Shown: in pieces, positions 27,210 through 37,517 of the stretch
How the letters are laid out: each line of letters starts with the position of its first letter
Numbering within the stretch: position 1 is the first letter of the stretch
Source of the DNA: Mariniphaga sp964540165
Lineage (GTDB): Bacteria > Bacteroidota > Bacteroidia > Bacteroidales > Prolixibacteraceae
DNA: 64,000 nt
Reading direction: 5' to 3'
NCBI GenBank assembly: GCA_964540165.1
Contig: CAZILU010000001.1
Coordinates: forward strand, 4,565 to 68,564
Translations under genes and position numbers: made by a program
The notes under the pieces: generated by a model
Seen by the model: the letters and a program-made list of their open reading frames with translations, nothing else
What the model was told of the DNA's origin: nothing
The model's database searches: none

Positions 27210-28748
27210 TTATATACCATCCGGAATAAAATCGATATAATCGATAATTAATCCATTATTAGCAACGTTTCCGGGCCCTGTATATTCCAGCTTAATCTTC
27301 ACTTTACCATACGTTTCAATGTTGTCAACCCATAAATCAAAACTATTATAGTTGCCTGTAGGTATGAACCGTTTTCCGGTAACACTGAATATGTAGGTTC
27401 TGTAAAGCACATAATCATAGTAGTCAAAAGTCTTCAACAACTTATCGTTGACATAAATTTTATAGATCCCTCCATAGTACATATGAGTACGCACCTCCAT
27501 CCGGTACCTCCTTGGGAAGAGATAATCAGCCTCAAACTCCAATGAGAAAGTTCCATTGTATCCCTTCGGAAACAAAACATTTATGACACTGTCGTTCGAA
27601 GCTGTAACCAGGTAGTTGCTCGTCGGATTAAACGAAGTGGAGCTAACCTGTTTTACCCAATTACGCCAAACATACCGGTTTACACCTAAAGAACGCAACA
27701 GCCACTCCGCTTCAAACCGCTTAGGTCCATTATAAATCTCTTCCGGTATTGTAAAATCATCGTAATTATAGGCATATCCATTACTACAAATAGCCTTATC
27801 TACCGGAGTATAGACAATATTCACACTATCGCCCAAAATATTTTTAAGCCGGGCTGTATCAATAGGGGTCTTCCACATAAACTCTTCCGGTTCCAACATA
27901 TTCTCAAAGATACCCTGTTCCAGCAACATAGGCAAAAGAACTTTATTCTGCCAGTGTAACGGAATATCATTGTAATCGGAATATTCAGGCACTTTTAACT
28001 TCTGAGCCATTTCGGTCAGAGCCGACTGGTAGTCATCTTCCAACGGAAAGACAATGGTAGCGGTATTGCTCCTGAACTCCTGCTTCACAGGAAAATAGGC
28101 CCTTTCAAACTTATTAATAATGGTTGTTACGCTATCATAAACAGTTCTCCCCTGATCATCGAACCCGATCGGTTTACTCTTTTGCCGGTCAAGTACGATG
28201 GAGTCCTGACTATCAATATAATCCATTAATATCGGGTTATTCAGCTGATAGTATTCATAAATATTGAGTTTAACACCGGGGACCTCATCCATGACAAAAT
28301 ATTTTCCGTTTATATAGAGCGGACTCTCATCCACCAACGGAACTCCGTCGAATGCCATAGAACTCCCGTCATCTTCAAAAAGAGCATACTTTTCTCCCAG
28401 GGTCTGAATCTTTCTCTTTTGATCAATACTGCCCAGATGGATCATATGGGGAGATATCAGATAATTCAGAAGAATGGTGTTAATCTCGTGATCATTTCTG
28501 TAACTGGCCAGTGCCTGATTTGAGGGCAGAAACAGCGTATAGGCAATATCAGAAAGAAACAGCGTATCATATTTGAAATCTTTCAATAACTGCACAAAAT
28601 CAGAAACTTCCGGATCAGCCTGGACAGCATCCCAAACATTTTTATTAACGGTTTCAGGATACACATCGTAATGATCTTCCCAGTGCTGGCTACAACTAAC
28701 CGTAACCAGCAGGGCCATAGCGAATAATATATAAACTTTAAATTTCAT
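27210..28748 (-). CDS. Fasciclin-domain lipoprotein, SusE/F position (512 aa)
   Basis: A lipoprotein signal ends in LVTVSC (Cys19). The first FAS1-like domain begins near NVWDAVQADPEVSDFVQLL and has YTLFLPSNQALASYRND. A second FAS1-like region follows. The last ~110 residues (FSLEFEADYLFPRRYRMEV to IDYIDFIPDGI) look like a beta-sandwich similar to a carbohydrate-binding module; the neighbouring gene at 28763 has a matching C-terminus, so the two genes are probably paralogous. It lies 16 bases or more upstream of SusC and 14 bases after the previous gene. A surface glycan-binding or adhesion role is inferred. Confidence 0.82.
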   Translation of the reverse strand: MKFKVYILFAMALLVTVSCSQHWEDHYDVYPETVNKNVWDAVQADPEVSDFVQLLKDFKYDTLFLSDIAYTLFLPSNQALASYRNDHEINTILLNYLISPHMIHLGSIDQKRKIQTLGEKYALFEDDGSSMAFDGVPLVDESPLYINGKYFVMDEVPGVKLNIYEYYQLNNPILMDYIDSQDSIVLDRQKSKPIGFDDQGRTVYDSVTTIINKFERAYFPVKQEFRSNTATIVFPLEDDYQSALTEMAQKLKVPEYSDYNDIPLHWQNKVLLPMLLEQGIFENMLEPEEFMWKTPIDTARLKNILGDSVNIVYTPVDKAICSNGYAYNYDDFTIPEEIYNGPKRFEAEWLLRSLGVNRYVWRNWVKQVSSTSFNPTSNYLVTASNDSVINVLFPKGYNGTFSLEFEADYLFPRRYRMEVRTHMYYGGIYKIYVNDKLLKTFDYYDYVLYRTYIFSVTGKRFIPTGNYNSFDLWVDNIETYGKVKIKLEYTGPGNVANNGLIIDYIDFIPDGI

Positions 28749-28762
28749 CGGTTATACAATTT

Positions 28763-30325
28763 TTAGGATGGAACAAAGCGAATATAATCCCAGAAAAAAC
28801 GGCCGGGAATTACAGATTTTATTTGAATGGTATGTTCGGCATACCGGTTAAAATTTACAGACCCTAAGGTAATGCTTCTATATGGCGAGGAGGCAGTTCC
28901 TCCGGAGGTAAGATCGACAATAGAACCCAGTTTTTTTCCGTCAATATATACCTCTAAAAGCGCATTGTTCCCACGATAGGATTCCGCCCTCAGAACAATA
29001 TCATATCTTCCCTGCACAATTCGCGGAATGGTATAGGTAATCTCAAAATCTCCGTTAATGCGCAGATAGTCATCGCTGGCAGCAAGCGATTCCGTTCCTT
29101 CGCGAATAAAAAACAGTTCGGCACCCGACCACTGTAACCGTTTCAAATCATTTCGGTACTGTTCGAGGTTATACGTACCAATGGTTCCGCGGATGGTATT
29201 GATCACCGCCTCTTCCCTCCAATGGTAATCGATCTGTGAACGGGAAGCAGGCTGCTGTGTCATAATCCGGTCGATGAAATGGATAGCGCCACTCTGGGTG
29301 GTTATATTACTCTCATCGTAAAGAATTCCGATATAATCAATAATCGTAGAATCGGCACCCGATACAATGGTGTCAAATACCTGTTTTCCCCGGTTAATAC
29401 CGATCTCCAGACCGGTACCATCGATGTAGATCGGAACCTCAGAAAAAGTATTATAATTGGTTGCCTTCCCTTCAAAATCATTAATGAACATTCGGTTATT
29501 CAACACATGGTAGGCCATAAAGCTGTACAGAGGATTTAACGGATTGGTATAATCGCTGTTACCCGGACTGATCATGGCTGCTAGATCCTGTACTGAGTGA
29601 ACTCCGAACTTATTAAACGTACTGTTGGGCTCGACAAGCAGTGTCACCGGTTCACCAAATTCCTGATCGGGCAGTTTAAGGTTTATATCGATAAAGGGCC
29701 GGATACCCGTAAGCTCAACGGCATCACGGAAAATGGAACAATCGGCATTTAGTTGCAACCAGCTATAACTGGTATAAACTACCGGAGTAAGCATCTCCTC
29801 AATAATATGGACATAGCCGTTGGAAACCTCAATATTAGGTCCGATAACAGCGGCCTGGTTATTGATTTTATAATAGGAGGTATCCGGTTCAATAATAAAG
29901 CTCACCGTCAGATAATCTTTCGACAGCGTAGCATTCGGAAATGAACCAAAGGGAAAAGCGTTGGTTCTGAACGAACGCTCGATAACATGATACCGGGCCA
30001 GTCCGCTAACAAATGCTTCATCATTTAACAGATCATCCAGGGAGTTAAACTCAGGACGCTCTGATATGAAATTCATTACAGCTTCATTTCCCGGCAAAAA
30101 CAGCGTATATCCGGTTGCCTGCGGATTATAGGCTGACAACGTTTTATCAATACCAGCCTTTTCTAAAATAGTAAGAAAATGAGAGTACTCAACCTGATTA
30201 TCAGTAATATAATCATAAATGGTCATATCCCTCATATCCTCAAAACCGGCAATAACAGGATCATCTTTGCATGAAATGAGCCCGACTGCCATCAACAATG
30301 CTAAAATATATGTTAATTTTCTCAT
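28763..30325 (-). CDS. Fasciclin-domain lipoprotein, SusE/F position (520 aa)
   Basis: A lipoprotein signal ends at GLISC (Cys19). FAS1-like domain 1 spans about residues 35-190 (YDYITDNQVEYSHFLTILEKAGI, YTLFLPGNEAVMNFISE, YHVIERSF, GYVHIIEEML). A second domain follows (CSIFRDAVELTGI, AIHFIDRIMTQQP). The C-terminus is a beta-sandwich (YDIVLRAESYRGNNALLEVYIDGKKLG to FFWDYIRFVPS) resembling carbohydrate-binding modules. Only one base separates it from the upstream SusD gene and 14 from the downstream fasciclin gene, so translation is likely coupled. Confidence 0.82.
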   Translation of the reverse strand: MRKLTYILALLMAVGLISCKDDPVIAGFEDMRDMTIYDYITDNQVEYSHFLTILEKAGIDKTLSAYNPQATGYTLFLPGNEAVMNFISERPEFNSLDDLLNDEAFVSGLARYHVIERSFRTNAFPFGSFPNATLSKDYLTVSFIIEPDTSYYKINNQAAVIGPNIEVSNGYVHIIEEMLTPVVYTSYSWLQLNADCSIFRDAVELTGIRPFIDINLKLPDQEFGEPVTLLVEPNSTFNKFGVHSVQDLAAMISPGNSDYTNPLNPLYSFMAYHVLNNRMFINDFEGKATNYNTFSEVPIYIDGTGLEIGINRGKQVFDTIVSGADSTIIDYIGILYDESNITTQSGAIHFIDRIMTQQPASRSQIDYHWREEAVINTIRGTIGTYNLEQYRNDLKRLQWSGAELFFIREGTESLAASDDYLRINGDFEITYTIPRIVQGRYDIVLRAESYRGNNALLEVYIDGKKLGSIVDLTSGGTASSPYRSITLGSVNFNRYAEHTIQIKSVIPGRFFWDYIRFVPS

Positions 30326-30326
30326 C

Positions 30327-31823
30327 TTAATTGTTATAATATGGGTTTTGAACCAAATTCAGATTTCTATCAATCTCCTGTTCATAAACAGGCATGTACC
30401 AACCATTCGGGTTGGTTAGCTTAGCAGCCAGGATTCTCTTCTGCGTAGAAGGGACATTTTCAATAATGATATTGATTAACTCCTCCTTACGGGCAAAGTC
30501 ATCCCGTCGCCCCATTCTAAGCAGGTCAAACCATCGTTTGCCTTCAAATGCGAGCTCCAGACGTCGCTCCTCCAGAATGGCATCTTCAAAAGCAATTCGG
30601 GTGTTGGGAATAACAATGGCAGGTACTTCAGCACGCTCCCTGATCTCATTGATAATCTCCATGGCTTCAGAATAACGTTCGAGTTGCGACAGCGCTTCAG
30701 CCTTCATCAGCAACAGATCGGCTAAGCGGTAGATAATCCAGTTGGCACTGTAATAATTTGAGCTTGAACGGAAAGTTCTTCCATCGGCAGCAGATCCTAC
30801 ATACTTCCAAATAATATAATCGGTCTCTGAGTATCTTCGGATAGAAGCATTCTCACCACGAACCAACTCCAAAGCAAAATCGAATGAGAATAGGCTGATC
30901 GCCTTTACACTGGGGTCGTACTGAGCAGAAGAACGTTCGGTCAGCGTATAAGTGACATTACGCTGACTGCGGCTCTGGTTGTACTGTATCTCAAAAATGC
31001 TCTCCAGAGAGTTCCCCGGATCATAAAGCTCAAACCAAAGTCCGGGAGGCATCAGAAAAAACTGCTGTGGATTCTCTTCGCTGACAACCTGCGGATTATA
31101 AATCTTATCAACATTCGCTATAACAGCTTCGTAATCAAAACGCCACAATGCAATGTCGGCTAACAAGGCATCAAAGGCAGCCTGCGAAGCGCGTCCTTTA
31201 TTCTCTTCAATGAAAGGAAAATACCCAATGGCCGGTGCATACTTACGATTATCTTGTAAATCTTTAACAATCTGATCCAAAATCTCATCTTCAGAAGATT
31301 TACTGACATAAAAATCAACATTATCCGTATCGCTGGGTTCTAAAATAAGCGGAACTTCTTTGTAGATCCGTACCAGATAAAAGTAGGTCAGACTTCGCAA
31401 AAAATAGGCCTCTGCCATAAAACCCAACATCTGAAACTCGGTAAAAGTCGGATCTACTTCCAAAACATCCGGAGCATTCTTGATCACTTCGTTCGCATAG
31501 TTAATTACCGTATAGAAATCCGACCAGTTGCTAAGCGCATTATCCGAATATATATTACATTCGGCAATTAACCGTTCGTTGTTGGGTTGGTTGGAGTCAC
31601 CGATCACCATATCGCCCCGGATCTCACCATGTATAAAAAGAAGTCGGTTCAGCGCGGCAAACGATTCGTAGGAGGCCATCAAAACCGATTCAACATCCTC
31701 TTTGGTTTTCCAGAACTCCTCTCTGATCAAACCGGCAGGGGGATAGAGATTCATCCATTCGTTGCAGGAGAACTGCATAAAAATCAGTAGGGTAACTAAA
31801 AAATATTTTACTTTCGCTTTCAT
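30327..31823 (-). CDS. SusD/RagB-family lipoprotein (proximal pair)
   Basis: About 498 aa from the ATG at 31823 (MKAKVKYFLV), which places the lipobox at MQFSC; the longer version from 31859 adds twelve unconvincing residues. SusD markers include the lipid-anchored CNEWMNLYPPAG start, MAEAYFLRSLTYFYLVRIYKE, IYRLADLLLMKAEALSQL and LEERRLELAFEGKRWFDLLRMG. It lies 108 bases after the SusC stop. It would bind ligand at the mouth of the upstream SusC and differs clearly from the distal SusD at 21945, so two substrates or two sizes of the same glycan are possible. Confidence 0.92.
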   Translation of the reverse strand: MKAKVKYFLVTLLIFMQFSCNEWMNLYPPAGLIREEFWKTKEDVESVLMASYESFAALNRLLFIHGEIRGDMVIGDSNQPNNERLIAECNIYSDNALSNWSDFYTVINYANEVIKNAPDVLEVDPTFTEFQMLGFMAEAYFLRSLTYFYLVRIYKEVPLILEPSDTDNVDFYVSKSSEDEILDQIVKDLQDNRKYAPAIGYFPFIEENKGRASQAAFDALLADIALWRFDYEAVIANVDKIYNPQVVSEENPQQFFLMPPGLWFELYDPGNSLESIFEIQYNQSRSQRNVTYTLTERSSAQYDPSVKAISLFSFDFALELVRGENASIRRYSETDYIIWKYVGSAADGRTFRSSSNYYSANWIIYRLADLLLMKAEALSQLERYSEAMEIINEIRERAEVPAIVIPNTRIAFEDAILEERRLELAFEGKRWFDLLRMGRRDDFARKEELINIIIENVPSTQKRILAAKLTNPNGWYMPVYEQEIDRNLNLVQNPYYNN

Positions 31824-31881
31824 CTCATTAAAATTATATTTTTTGCGGCATATCACCAAACTCGCATTAATCTTAATCCAG

Positions 31882-31903
31882 GATATTGATTATCAATAAT
31901 ATC
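31882..31903 (-). repeat. Hairpin in the SusC-SusD intergenic region
   Basis: ATTGAT and ATCAAT are separated by one T inside the longer imperfect palindrome GATATTGAT-T-ATCAATAATATC. The stem is AT-only, so it is weak. It could be a processing site between transporter and lipoprotein messages. Confidence 0.3.
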
Positions 31904-31931
31904 TGTTTAAATTGTTTCATACTACAGATTA

Positions 31932-34900
31932 TTAAAATCCAACAGCCACACTCAGCGTAACAATTTTGGGAGGCGGTGTTTTGGCCTTATCCACACCAAT
32001 CCAGAATGGATCGCTCGCATCCTGTCCAACTTCGGGGTCCTGACCTGAATAGTTGGTGAAGGTAAAGAGCTTACGGGCACTCAATGCCACATTAACTTTT
32101 CGAACTCCCAGGCGTTCGCAAAGTTCACGATTCATCTGGTAACCAACCTTAATATTATTCAACCGAACAAAATCGCCCCTTTCCACGTAACGATCAGATC
32201 CCAGGTTATTGGCCGGATGGTTCATATAGGCACGCGGCAGCATACCCACCTCATCATGCCCCTGAATGCGCCAGCGGTTTAAAACCGCCTTGCTCTGGTT
32301 GTTCCGGTTATTCATACCCTCAGTATCAATGGCCACCTGGTTAATAATATCAAATCCAATACGGTAATGGAAACTTACCGAGAAGTCGAAACTTTTATAC
32401 TTCGCGGAAGTACCAAAACCACCAATGAAATTGGGATTTGAGTCGCCCAGATAGACCACATCATTGAGATCAATCTGCCCATCGTGATTAACATCTTCAT
32501 AAATCGGATCACCTCCTTTAAAAGTGTAGCTGGTTCTGTACCGCAAAGGAAGGGCTCTGCCTTCATTGTCGTAAAGTATATTTCCGTCGGCATCTCTGGC
32601 CAATACATCTTCGTCGCGTGCCCAAACGCCCAGGTACCGGAATCCAAAGAAAGAACCGATGGGTTCACCCTCCACAACACGTCGCGGATACTGTCCATTT
32701 CCGATCGAAGTAGACTTTTCGGTATTATAATTGGGAGGCAACTTGCTAAATGAATTGACATTTTGAGATACATTAAAGTTAACTGACCAAAGCATATCCT
32801 TTTTCCGGATAATTTTGAAATCGGCCATCAACTCCCAGCCATAGTTCTCCATCTCTCCTCCGTTAAACCATTTCAGTCCGGAGTACCCGGAAGAGTATGG
32901 AATAAGATAGTAATCTGATGTTTTGGTTCCACCAAACAAAATATCGGTGGTAATTTTTTTATAGATATCACCCTCCAGATATACATTGTTATTAAAAAGG
33001 TTCAGTTCGAGACCGGCATTGTAAGAGGTGATGGTCTCCCACTTCAGGTTATCAAGCTGAATACTGGAAGGGGCCACGGAAGGATTTAAGATATAACTAC
33101 CGGTAGATGTAGTTTCGTAGGTGGCGAACCGGCCGTAAACATCTTTTGGCTGACGACCAGAAACACCCCAACTTACCCTTAACATACTCTCTTCCAGCCA
33201 GTCGAACGAACTAAGAAACGATTCACTGGTGAAACGCCATCCCAAAGATACACCCTGAAAAAGACCCCAACGGTTATTGACACCGAACGTCGAATGGGCA
33301 TCGGCCCGGAGAATGGATTGTACCATATAGCGGTCTTTATACTTGTAGTTCACATTGGAAACACCACTGATAGAGCGGCTCTGTCCCTCATCAGTACCGG
33401 TATAGTTATTCTGTGAAACAACAGCCGGATCCTGGATCTGAGTACTGGGTAATCTGTCGGAACGGATATCAAGACGCTCGTATTCAGTCTGATTGGTGAT
33501 CCAGGTCAACGCTCCCGAAAGTTGATGGTCTTTATTTTTAAATGGAGAACCAAACGTTAACTGTGTTTCTGTTCTCAGGGATTGATCGAGGTTATTCCGT
33601 TCGCGGGCATAGTTCATATTGGTATTCAACCAGTCGGCGCCCAAGGTGTTGTATGGTCTGAACTCATTGTATTGCGTTCCCTGGAACTGAAAAGATACAG
33701 TTTCCCGGAAAACCAGCCAGTCGTTAAAACGATACTGCAACAGGAATGTATTCTCCAGCCGGTTCTGTGTGTTGTCGTTAATGCCATCATTAGCCAGAGC
33801 TACCGGGTTATAATAGGTGGTGCCACTCCCCTGGTAACTGTTGATGGGTGTAAAATATTCACCCGTCAGGTTCCCGTAAGTGTCATACTCCCAGATAGTC
33901 ATATTGGGAGCCTTGATGTAAGCCATCTCGCGCACATTCCGGTTGCTTAAAGAGAGGTTACCCTCAACAAAATTGTTGGTATAGTTGAACTTCACCTGGA
34001 AAAGCAGCTTTCTTGACAGGAAATAGTCGAGGTTAACACGCGTTGAGAAACGGGTTGCAGAGGTACCAATGGTAGTACCTCCCTCATCAACATAGCTAAA
34101 TGAGGTAAAGTAGCGGGTTTTCTCACCACCTCCGGAAATACTGAAGTAGTGGTCGTGTGTCATCCCGTTTTTCGTCAAAGCACCAATCCAGTCGGTATTG
34201 GCAGAGTAGTTGTAGAAATCAAAATAGTCCCGATCGTAGGCAATCTCAGGAGGTAAATCAAAAACTCCGCGGCTGTTATGCCACTCTTCAAGCTGAAGCA
34301 TAATATACTCATCTCCATTTAACATAGGGATAGCCGGCGGCTGCATATTTAAACTGTTCTTATATTGATAGTCGAACTGAACCGATCCCATGCGCCCTTT
34401 ATTGGTCTCAATAAGCAGCACACCATCAGCACCCTCCGATCCATAAATAGCCGTTGAAGCAGCATCTTTCAAAACTTCAATCGATTTGATATCCTGGAGG
34501 GCAATATTGATCAGGTTACTGATATCTTCACTGTCGGCCGAACTAAGGTCAAAGCTTTCAGCCACACGGAACTGCGGTACACCATCGATAACAATCAACG
34601 GCCGGCTGTTCCCCATAGAACTTAATCCCCGGATCACCAACTGAGATCCCGACCCCGGGTCCCCGGAAGCAGCGATAATGTCAAGACCTGAAACCTTCCC
34701 CTGAAGAGCATCGGCTGCAGATACCACACCCACATCCTGCATATCCATCAGGTCAACCTTAACGCTGGACGATGCCCGGTCACGTTCATCGATATTAACC
34801 AGGCTGCCTCCGGATTTAACGGCAGCTGTAACCGTCACTTCACCCAGCTCAACATCGGACGATTGCAACTCTACCATGATTGGCTTGGTAGGATCTACTT

Positions 34901-35171
34901 TAATCTCCTGCACATTATATCCAATAACACTGACTTTCACAATATTGGAAGGATTAGACAGTGTCAGGGTAAAGTCGCCATTAACATTGGTAATGGTACC
35001 CCCGATAACACGCTCATTGGCATCATATTCGATGATGTTAGCTCCAATGATGGTCGATTTATCTGCTTTATCAATTACCCTTCCCCTGATAATGACTTTC
35101 TCCTGGGCATTTAAACCTAAAAAGCCTAAAAGCGCAACGAAAAGAATGATGGTCGTCTTAATATTTTTCAT
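31932..35171 (-). CDS. SusC/RagA-family TonB-dependent transporter (proximal pair)
   Basis: About 1079 aa from ATG 35171 (MKNIKTTIILF), which directly precedes a normal signal peptide ending LNAQEK. The order is carboxypeptidase-regulatory-like domain (VIIRGRVIDKADKSTIIGANI), plug (DALQGKVSGLDIIAASGDPG, QLVIRGLSSMGN, PLIVIDGVPQF, VLKDAASTAIYGSEGADGVLLI) and barrel with GGDPIYEDVNHDGQIDLNDV and the terminal IVTLSVAVGF. This is the standard SusC layout. The fasciclin gene upstream ends 33 bases before this start (12 if the ATG at 35192 is used). It imports glycan fragments in a TonB-dependent way with the SusD at 30327. Confidence 0.94.
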   Translation of the reverse strand: MKNIKTTIILFVALLGFLGLNAQEKVIIRGRVIDKADKSTIIGANIIEYDANERVIGGTITNVNGDFTLTLSNPSNIVKVSVIGYNVQEIKVDPTKPIMVELQSSDVELGEVTVTAAVKSGGSLVNIDERDRASSSVKVDLMDMQDVGVVSAADALQGKVSGLDIIAASGDPGSGSQLVIRGLSSMGNSRPLIVIDGVPQFRVAESFDLSSADSEDISNLINIALQDIKSIEVLKDAASTAIYGSEGADGVLLIETNKGRMGSVQFDYQYKNSLNMQPPAIPMLNGDEYIMLQLEEWHNSRGVFDLPPEIAYDRDYFDFYNYSANTDWIGALTKNGMTHDHYFSISGGGEKTRYFTSFSYVDEGGTTIGTSATRFSTRVNLDYFLSRKLLFQVKFNYTNNFVEGNLSLSNRNVREMAYIKAPNMTIWEYDTYGNLTGEYFTPINSYQGSGTTYYNPVALANDGINDNTQNRLENTFLLQYRFNDWLVFRETVSFQFQGTQYNEFRPYNTLGADWLNTNMNYARERNNLDQSLRTETQLTFGSPFKNKDHQLSGALTWITNQTEYERLDIRSDRLPSTQIQDPAVVSQNNYTGTDEGQSRSISGVSNVNYKYKDRYMVQSILRADAHSTFGVNNRWGLFQGVSLGWRFTSESFLSSFDWLEESMLRVSWGVSGRQPKDVYGRFATYETTSTGSYILNPSVAPSSIQLDNLKWETITSYNAGLELNLFNNNVYLEGDIYKKITTDILFGGTKTSDYYLIPYSSGYSGLKWFNGGEMENYGWELMADFKIIRKKDMLWSVNFNVSQNVNSFSKLPPNYNTEKSTSIGNGQYPRRVVEGEPIGSFFGFRYLGVWARDEDVLARDADGNILYDNEGRALPLRYRTSYTFKGGDPIYEDVNHDGQIDLNDVVYLGDSNPNFIGGFGTSAKYKSFDFSVSFHYRIGFDIINQVAIDTEGMNNRNNQSKAVLNRWRIQGHDEVGMLPRAYMNHPANNLGSDRYVERGDFVRLNNIKVGYQMNRELCERLGVRKVNVALSARKLFTFTNYSGQDPEVGQDASDPFWIGVDKAKTPPPKIVTLSVAVGF

Positions 35172-35204
35172 ATCGTTCACAAACCTTAGCATTTTTGATC
35201 TGAT

Positions 35205-37517
35205 TTATTTTGTATTCAATTCCTGTACATCAAGAACCTTGTCAACCCGGTGTATGACAGCATTATTTACAATATAAGGAAATACATCATCCCGGTCATC
35301 GGTACTTTCATAAATAATACCCGCTAAATAATTGGTCGATTCTGATTCATTGATCTCCGTGAAAACTGAACCGTTTTTACCCCTGAACCGTATCACATCT
35401 ACCCCGGTTTCAACATTCACCTGCGTATATATGGTAGAGAAAGGGGTTGATTTTTCATCGATGCGTGCCGTTTCAAGATAGCCACCCGGCTTATTTCCAT
35501 CCGTAAAGAGGATTCTTCCTTGTATAAAATGAAACTGAAGAACTTTCACCAATTCATCAATAGGCAAGGCGTCGAGTCCGGACTCTGCGATAGCTTCGGC
35601 CGATGGAGCAAATACCGTATATACTTCACTTTCAGAAATAAACGTATACTTTGCCTCCTTATCCTTTGACAATCCCGCCTTTTGCAATAAGGCATGAAAT
35701 TCGGGAAAGTTCGTTGATATTTGGGTAAACAGATTTGACGAGGAAAAGGAGAACCAGTTTTTAATGTCGTATGTTGTACCATTATCCGTTTCAGCCAATG
35801 CAGTCGGAAAGTTCGGTATAATTTCCATACCCATATAACCATCGGTTGTGGGAGCTGTACCAGATACCTCACCCGTTTCATTATTAAAAATAAGGTAACT
35901 CCCGGCCATATTAAGCATATACTCCTTCCGTGCCTGTCCCTTGGGCTTTTCAATGGCTACATGCGTCAATAACAGGGTCCTTAAATCGCGGTTGTTCAAC
36001 CGGTACTCGACAAAGGTACCATCGCCGGAAGTGGAAATGGTGGAAAACCGCCCATCGATAGTGGAATAAAGTAGTGAAGAGTCCTGCGAAGTATTACTGT
36101 CTGACTCTACAAAGAGCAAATAATTTTGTCCTTTTCTCTTCAGTGTCGGCAATAATTTGGTTGCTTCGATAGCCATCATCACCTTAGTGTATCCCTGACG
36201 CAGGTATATCGGACCGGTAACGCTGCTAAATGCTCTGGGAACAATAGCCTTATTCAGACCAAGAAACGTAGCATTACTGCCAAATTGCTTCTGTATAATG
36301 GTTGATTGATCAAGCTCAACCACATCAATCTCCCCATTGGTAAATCCTCTCTGAAGATCGGTGGCGTATAGCGGATATTCCGACATATGACTGTTGGCAA
36401 TAATCCTTCGGATATGCCGTGGTGCCCCTTCCAGGGTTCCCCAACCACCGGGGATTTTTATATACTCATTAACAAAGCTTTCAAAAGCCTGATCGTTGGG
36501 AACCAGTATGCCATGATGATAACGGAATGTGACGTTTGCAGGCATACCATAAGCATCTGCCGGTGGCGATGTCAACTCATTCGACAGGTCAAACGTTAAC
36601 TCGGGAAAGTCAAGATCAAACAGTGAATCAACTTCATAACCCAGGTCTGCACCCGGTTGCTCAAAAGTCTTTTCGCGGTTATAGGCGAAACGGGCAAATT
36701 CATTAACCAGGGTGAAAAACTGATCGTAATCCACCGAATTCTCCGGATCGGTCATGATTTCGTAAGCATTTTTCAAAGGAGAAACCACGGCATCAACCAC
36801 ATAGATAAATCCGTTTTCTGAGAATACTTCATCACTAACAATCTTCCCATTACCAAAATAGATATTATTCCCTCCCTCAAACGGCCTGTTGAAATAGAAT
36901 TCATAGTCGTTACCCGTGTACTCATATATATTAAGATATTCGGGATAAAAAAGAGGCACATATTTACGGGAGTCAGTGACAACCCTTCGATACCATCCCG
37001 TTTGAGTTGTATCGACGATAACCGGCCCAATTCCTCTCAGCCAGTTCACTCCGAACTTCTGATTCCTTTCTAAAAGCAACGTCTCACGTTTAAAACCACC
37101 AGGCTGGTTATTCCGGATATCAAGAGTATCGATCCATCCAAAAACATCCAACGAACGCAACTGCTGTTTCGACCAGGGATTCTGTACAATATGGTACTTC
37201 ACAATCCGGTTCAGCTCGTTCAACGGAATATCTTCGATCGAGTTGTATTTATTACTCGCGGCAAAGAATGCATTGAATGCTTCATTAGAGGGTGCAAATA
37301 CCGTGTAACTACCCGATACATCCAAGATCTTGTCATACCCGGTCAACTCAACACACTTGACAAATGTTGAAATCTCAGGCAGCTCAAGCATCTGTGTGTA
37401 AATTTTTCCGGCCAGCCATTCAGGCCTCTGATATTTATCCTGTAGATCGTCCTGGCAACTGGTTATAAGTGCTAAAACAATTAAGGCTGGAAAAAATAGT
37501 GCTTTTATTTTAACCAT
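35205..37517 (-). CDS. Multi-FAS1 fasciclin lipoprotein, first gene of SusCD operon
   Basis: A 770-aa surface lipoprotein with a signal ending ALITSC (Cys21). FAS1-like domains can be traced at about residues 40-240 (YTVFAPSNEAFNAFF, YHIVQNPWS), 260-420 (HGILVPNDQAFESFVNEY), a poorly preserved third region (420-580) and 590-765 (FPEFHALLQKAGL, YTVFAPSAEAIAES, LQFHFIQGRIL, NAVIHRVDKVLDV). FAS1 domains mediate adhesion in other systems; in SusCD operons they probably replace SusE/F glycan-binding proteins (inference). It leads the seven-gene minus-strand operon, and a candidate promoter lies about 150 bases upstream. Confidence 0.85.
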   Translation of the reverse strand: MVKIKALFFPALIVLALITSCQDDLQDKYQRPEWLAGKIYTQMLELPEISTFVKCVELTGYDKILDVSGSYTVFAPSNEAFNAFFAASNKYNSIEDIPLNELNRIVKYHIVQNPWSKQQLRSLDVFGWIDTLDIRNNQPGGFKRETLLLERNQKFGVNWLRGIGPVIVDTTQTGWYRRVVTDSRKYVPLFYPEYLNIYEYTGNDYEFYFNRPFEGGNNIYFGNGKIVSDEVFSENGFIYVVDAVVSPLKNAYEIMTDPENSVDYDQFFTLVNEFARFAYNREKTFEQPGADLGYEVDSLFDLDFPELTFDLSNELTSPPADAYGMPANVTFRYHHGILVPNDQAFESFVNEYIKIPGGWGTLEGAPRHIRRIIANSHMSEYPLYATDLQRGFTNGEIDVVELDQSTIIQKQFGSNATFLGLNKAIVPRAFSSVTGPIYLRQGYTKVMMAIEATKLLPTLKRKGQNYLLFVESDSNTSQDSSLLYSTIDGRFSTISTSGDGTFVEYRLNNRDLRTLLLTHVAIEKPKGQARKEYMLNMAGSYLIFNNETGEVSGTAPTTDGYMGMEIIPNFPTALAETDNGTTYDIKNWFSFSSSNLFTQISTNFPEFHALLQKAGLSKDKEAKYTFISESEVYTVFAPSAEAIAESGLDALPIDELVKVLQFHFIQGRILFTDGNKPGGYLETARIDEKSTPFSTIYTQVNVETGVDVIRFRGKNGSVFTEINESESTNYLAGIIYESTDDRDDVFPYIVNNAVIHRVDKVLDVQELNTK

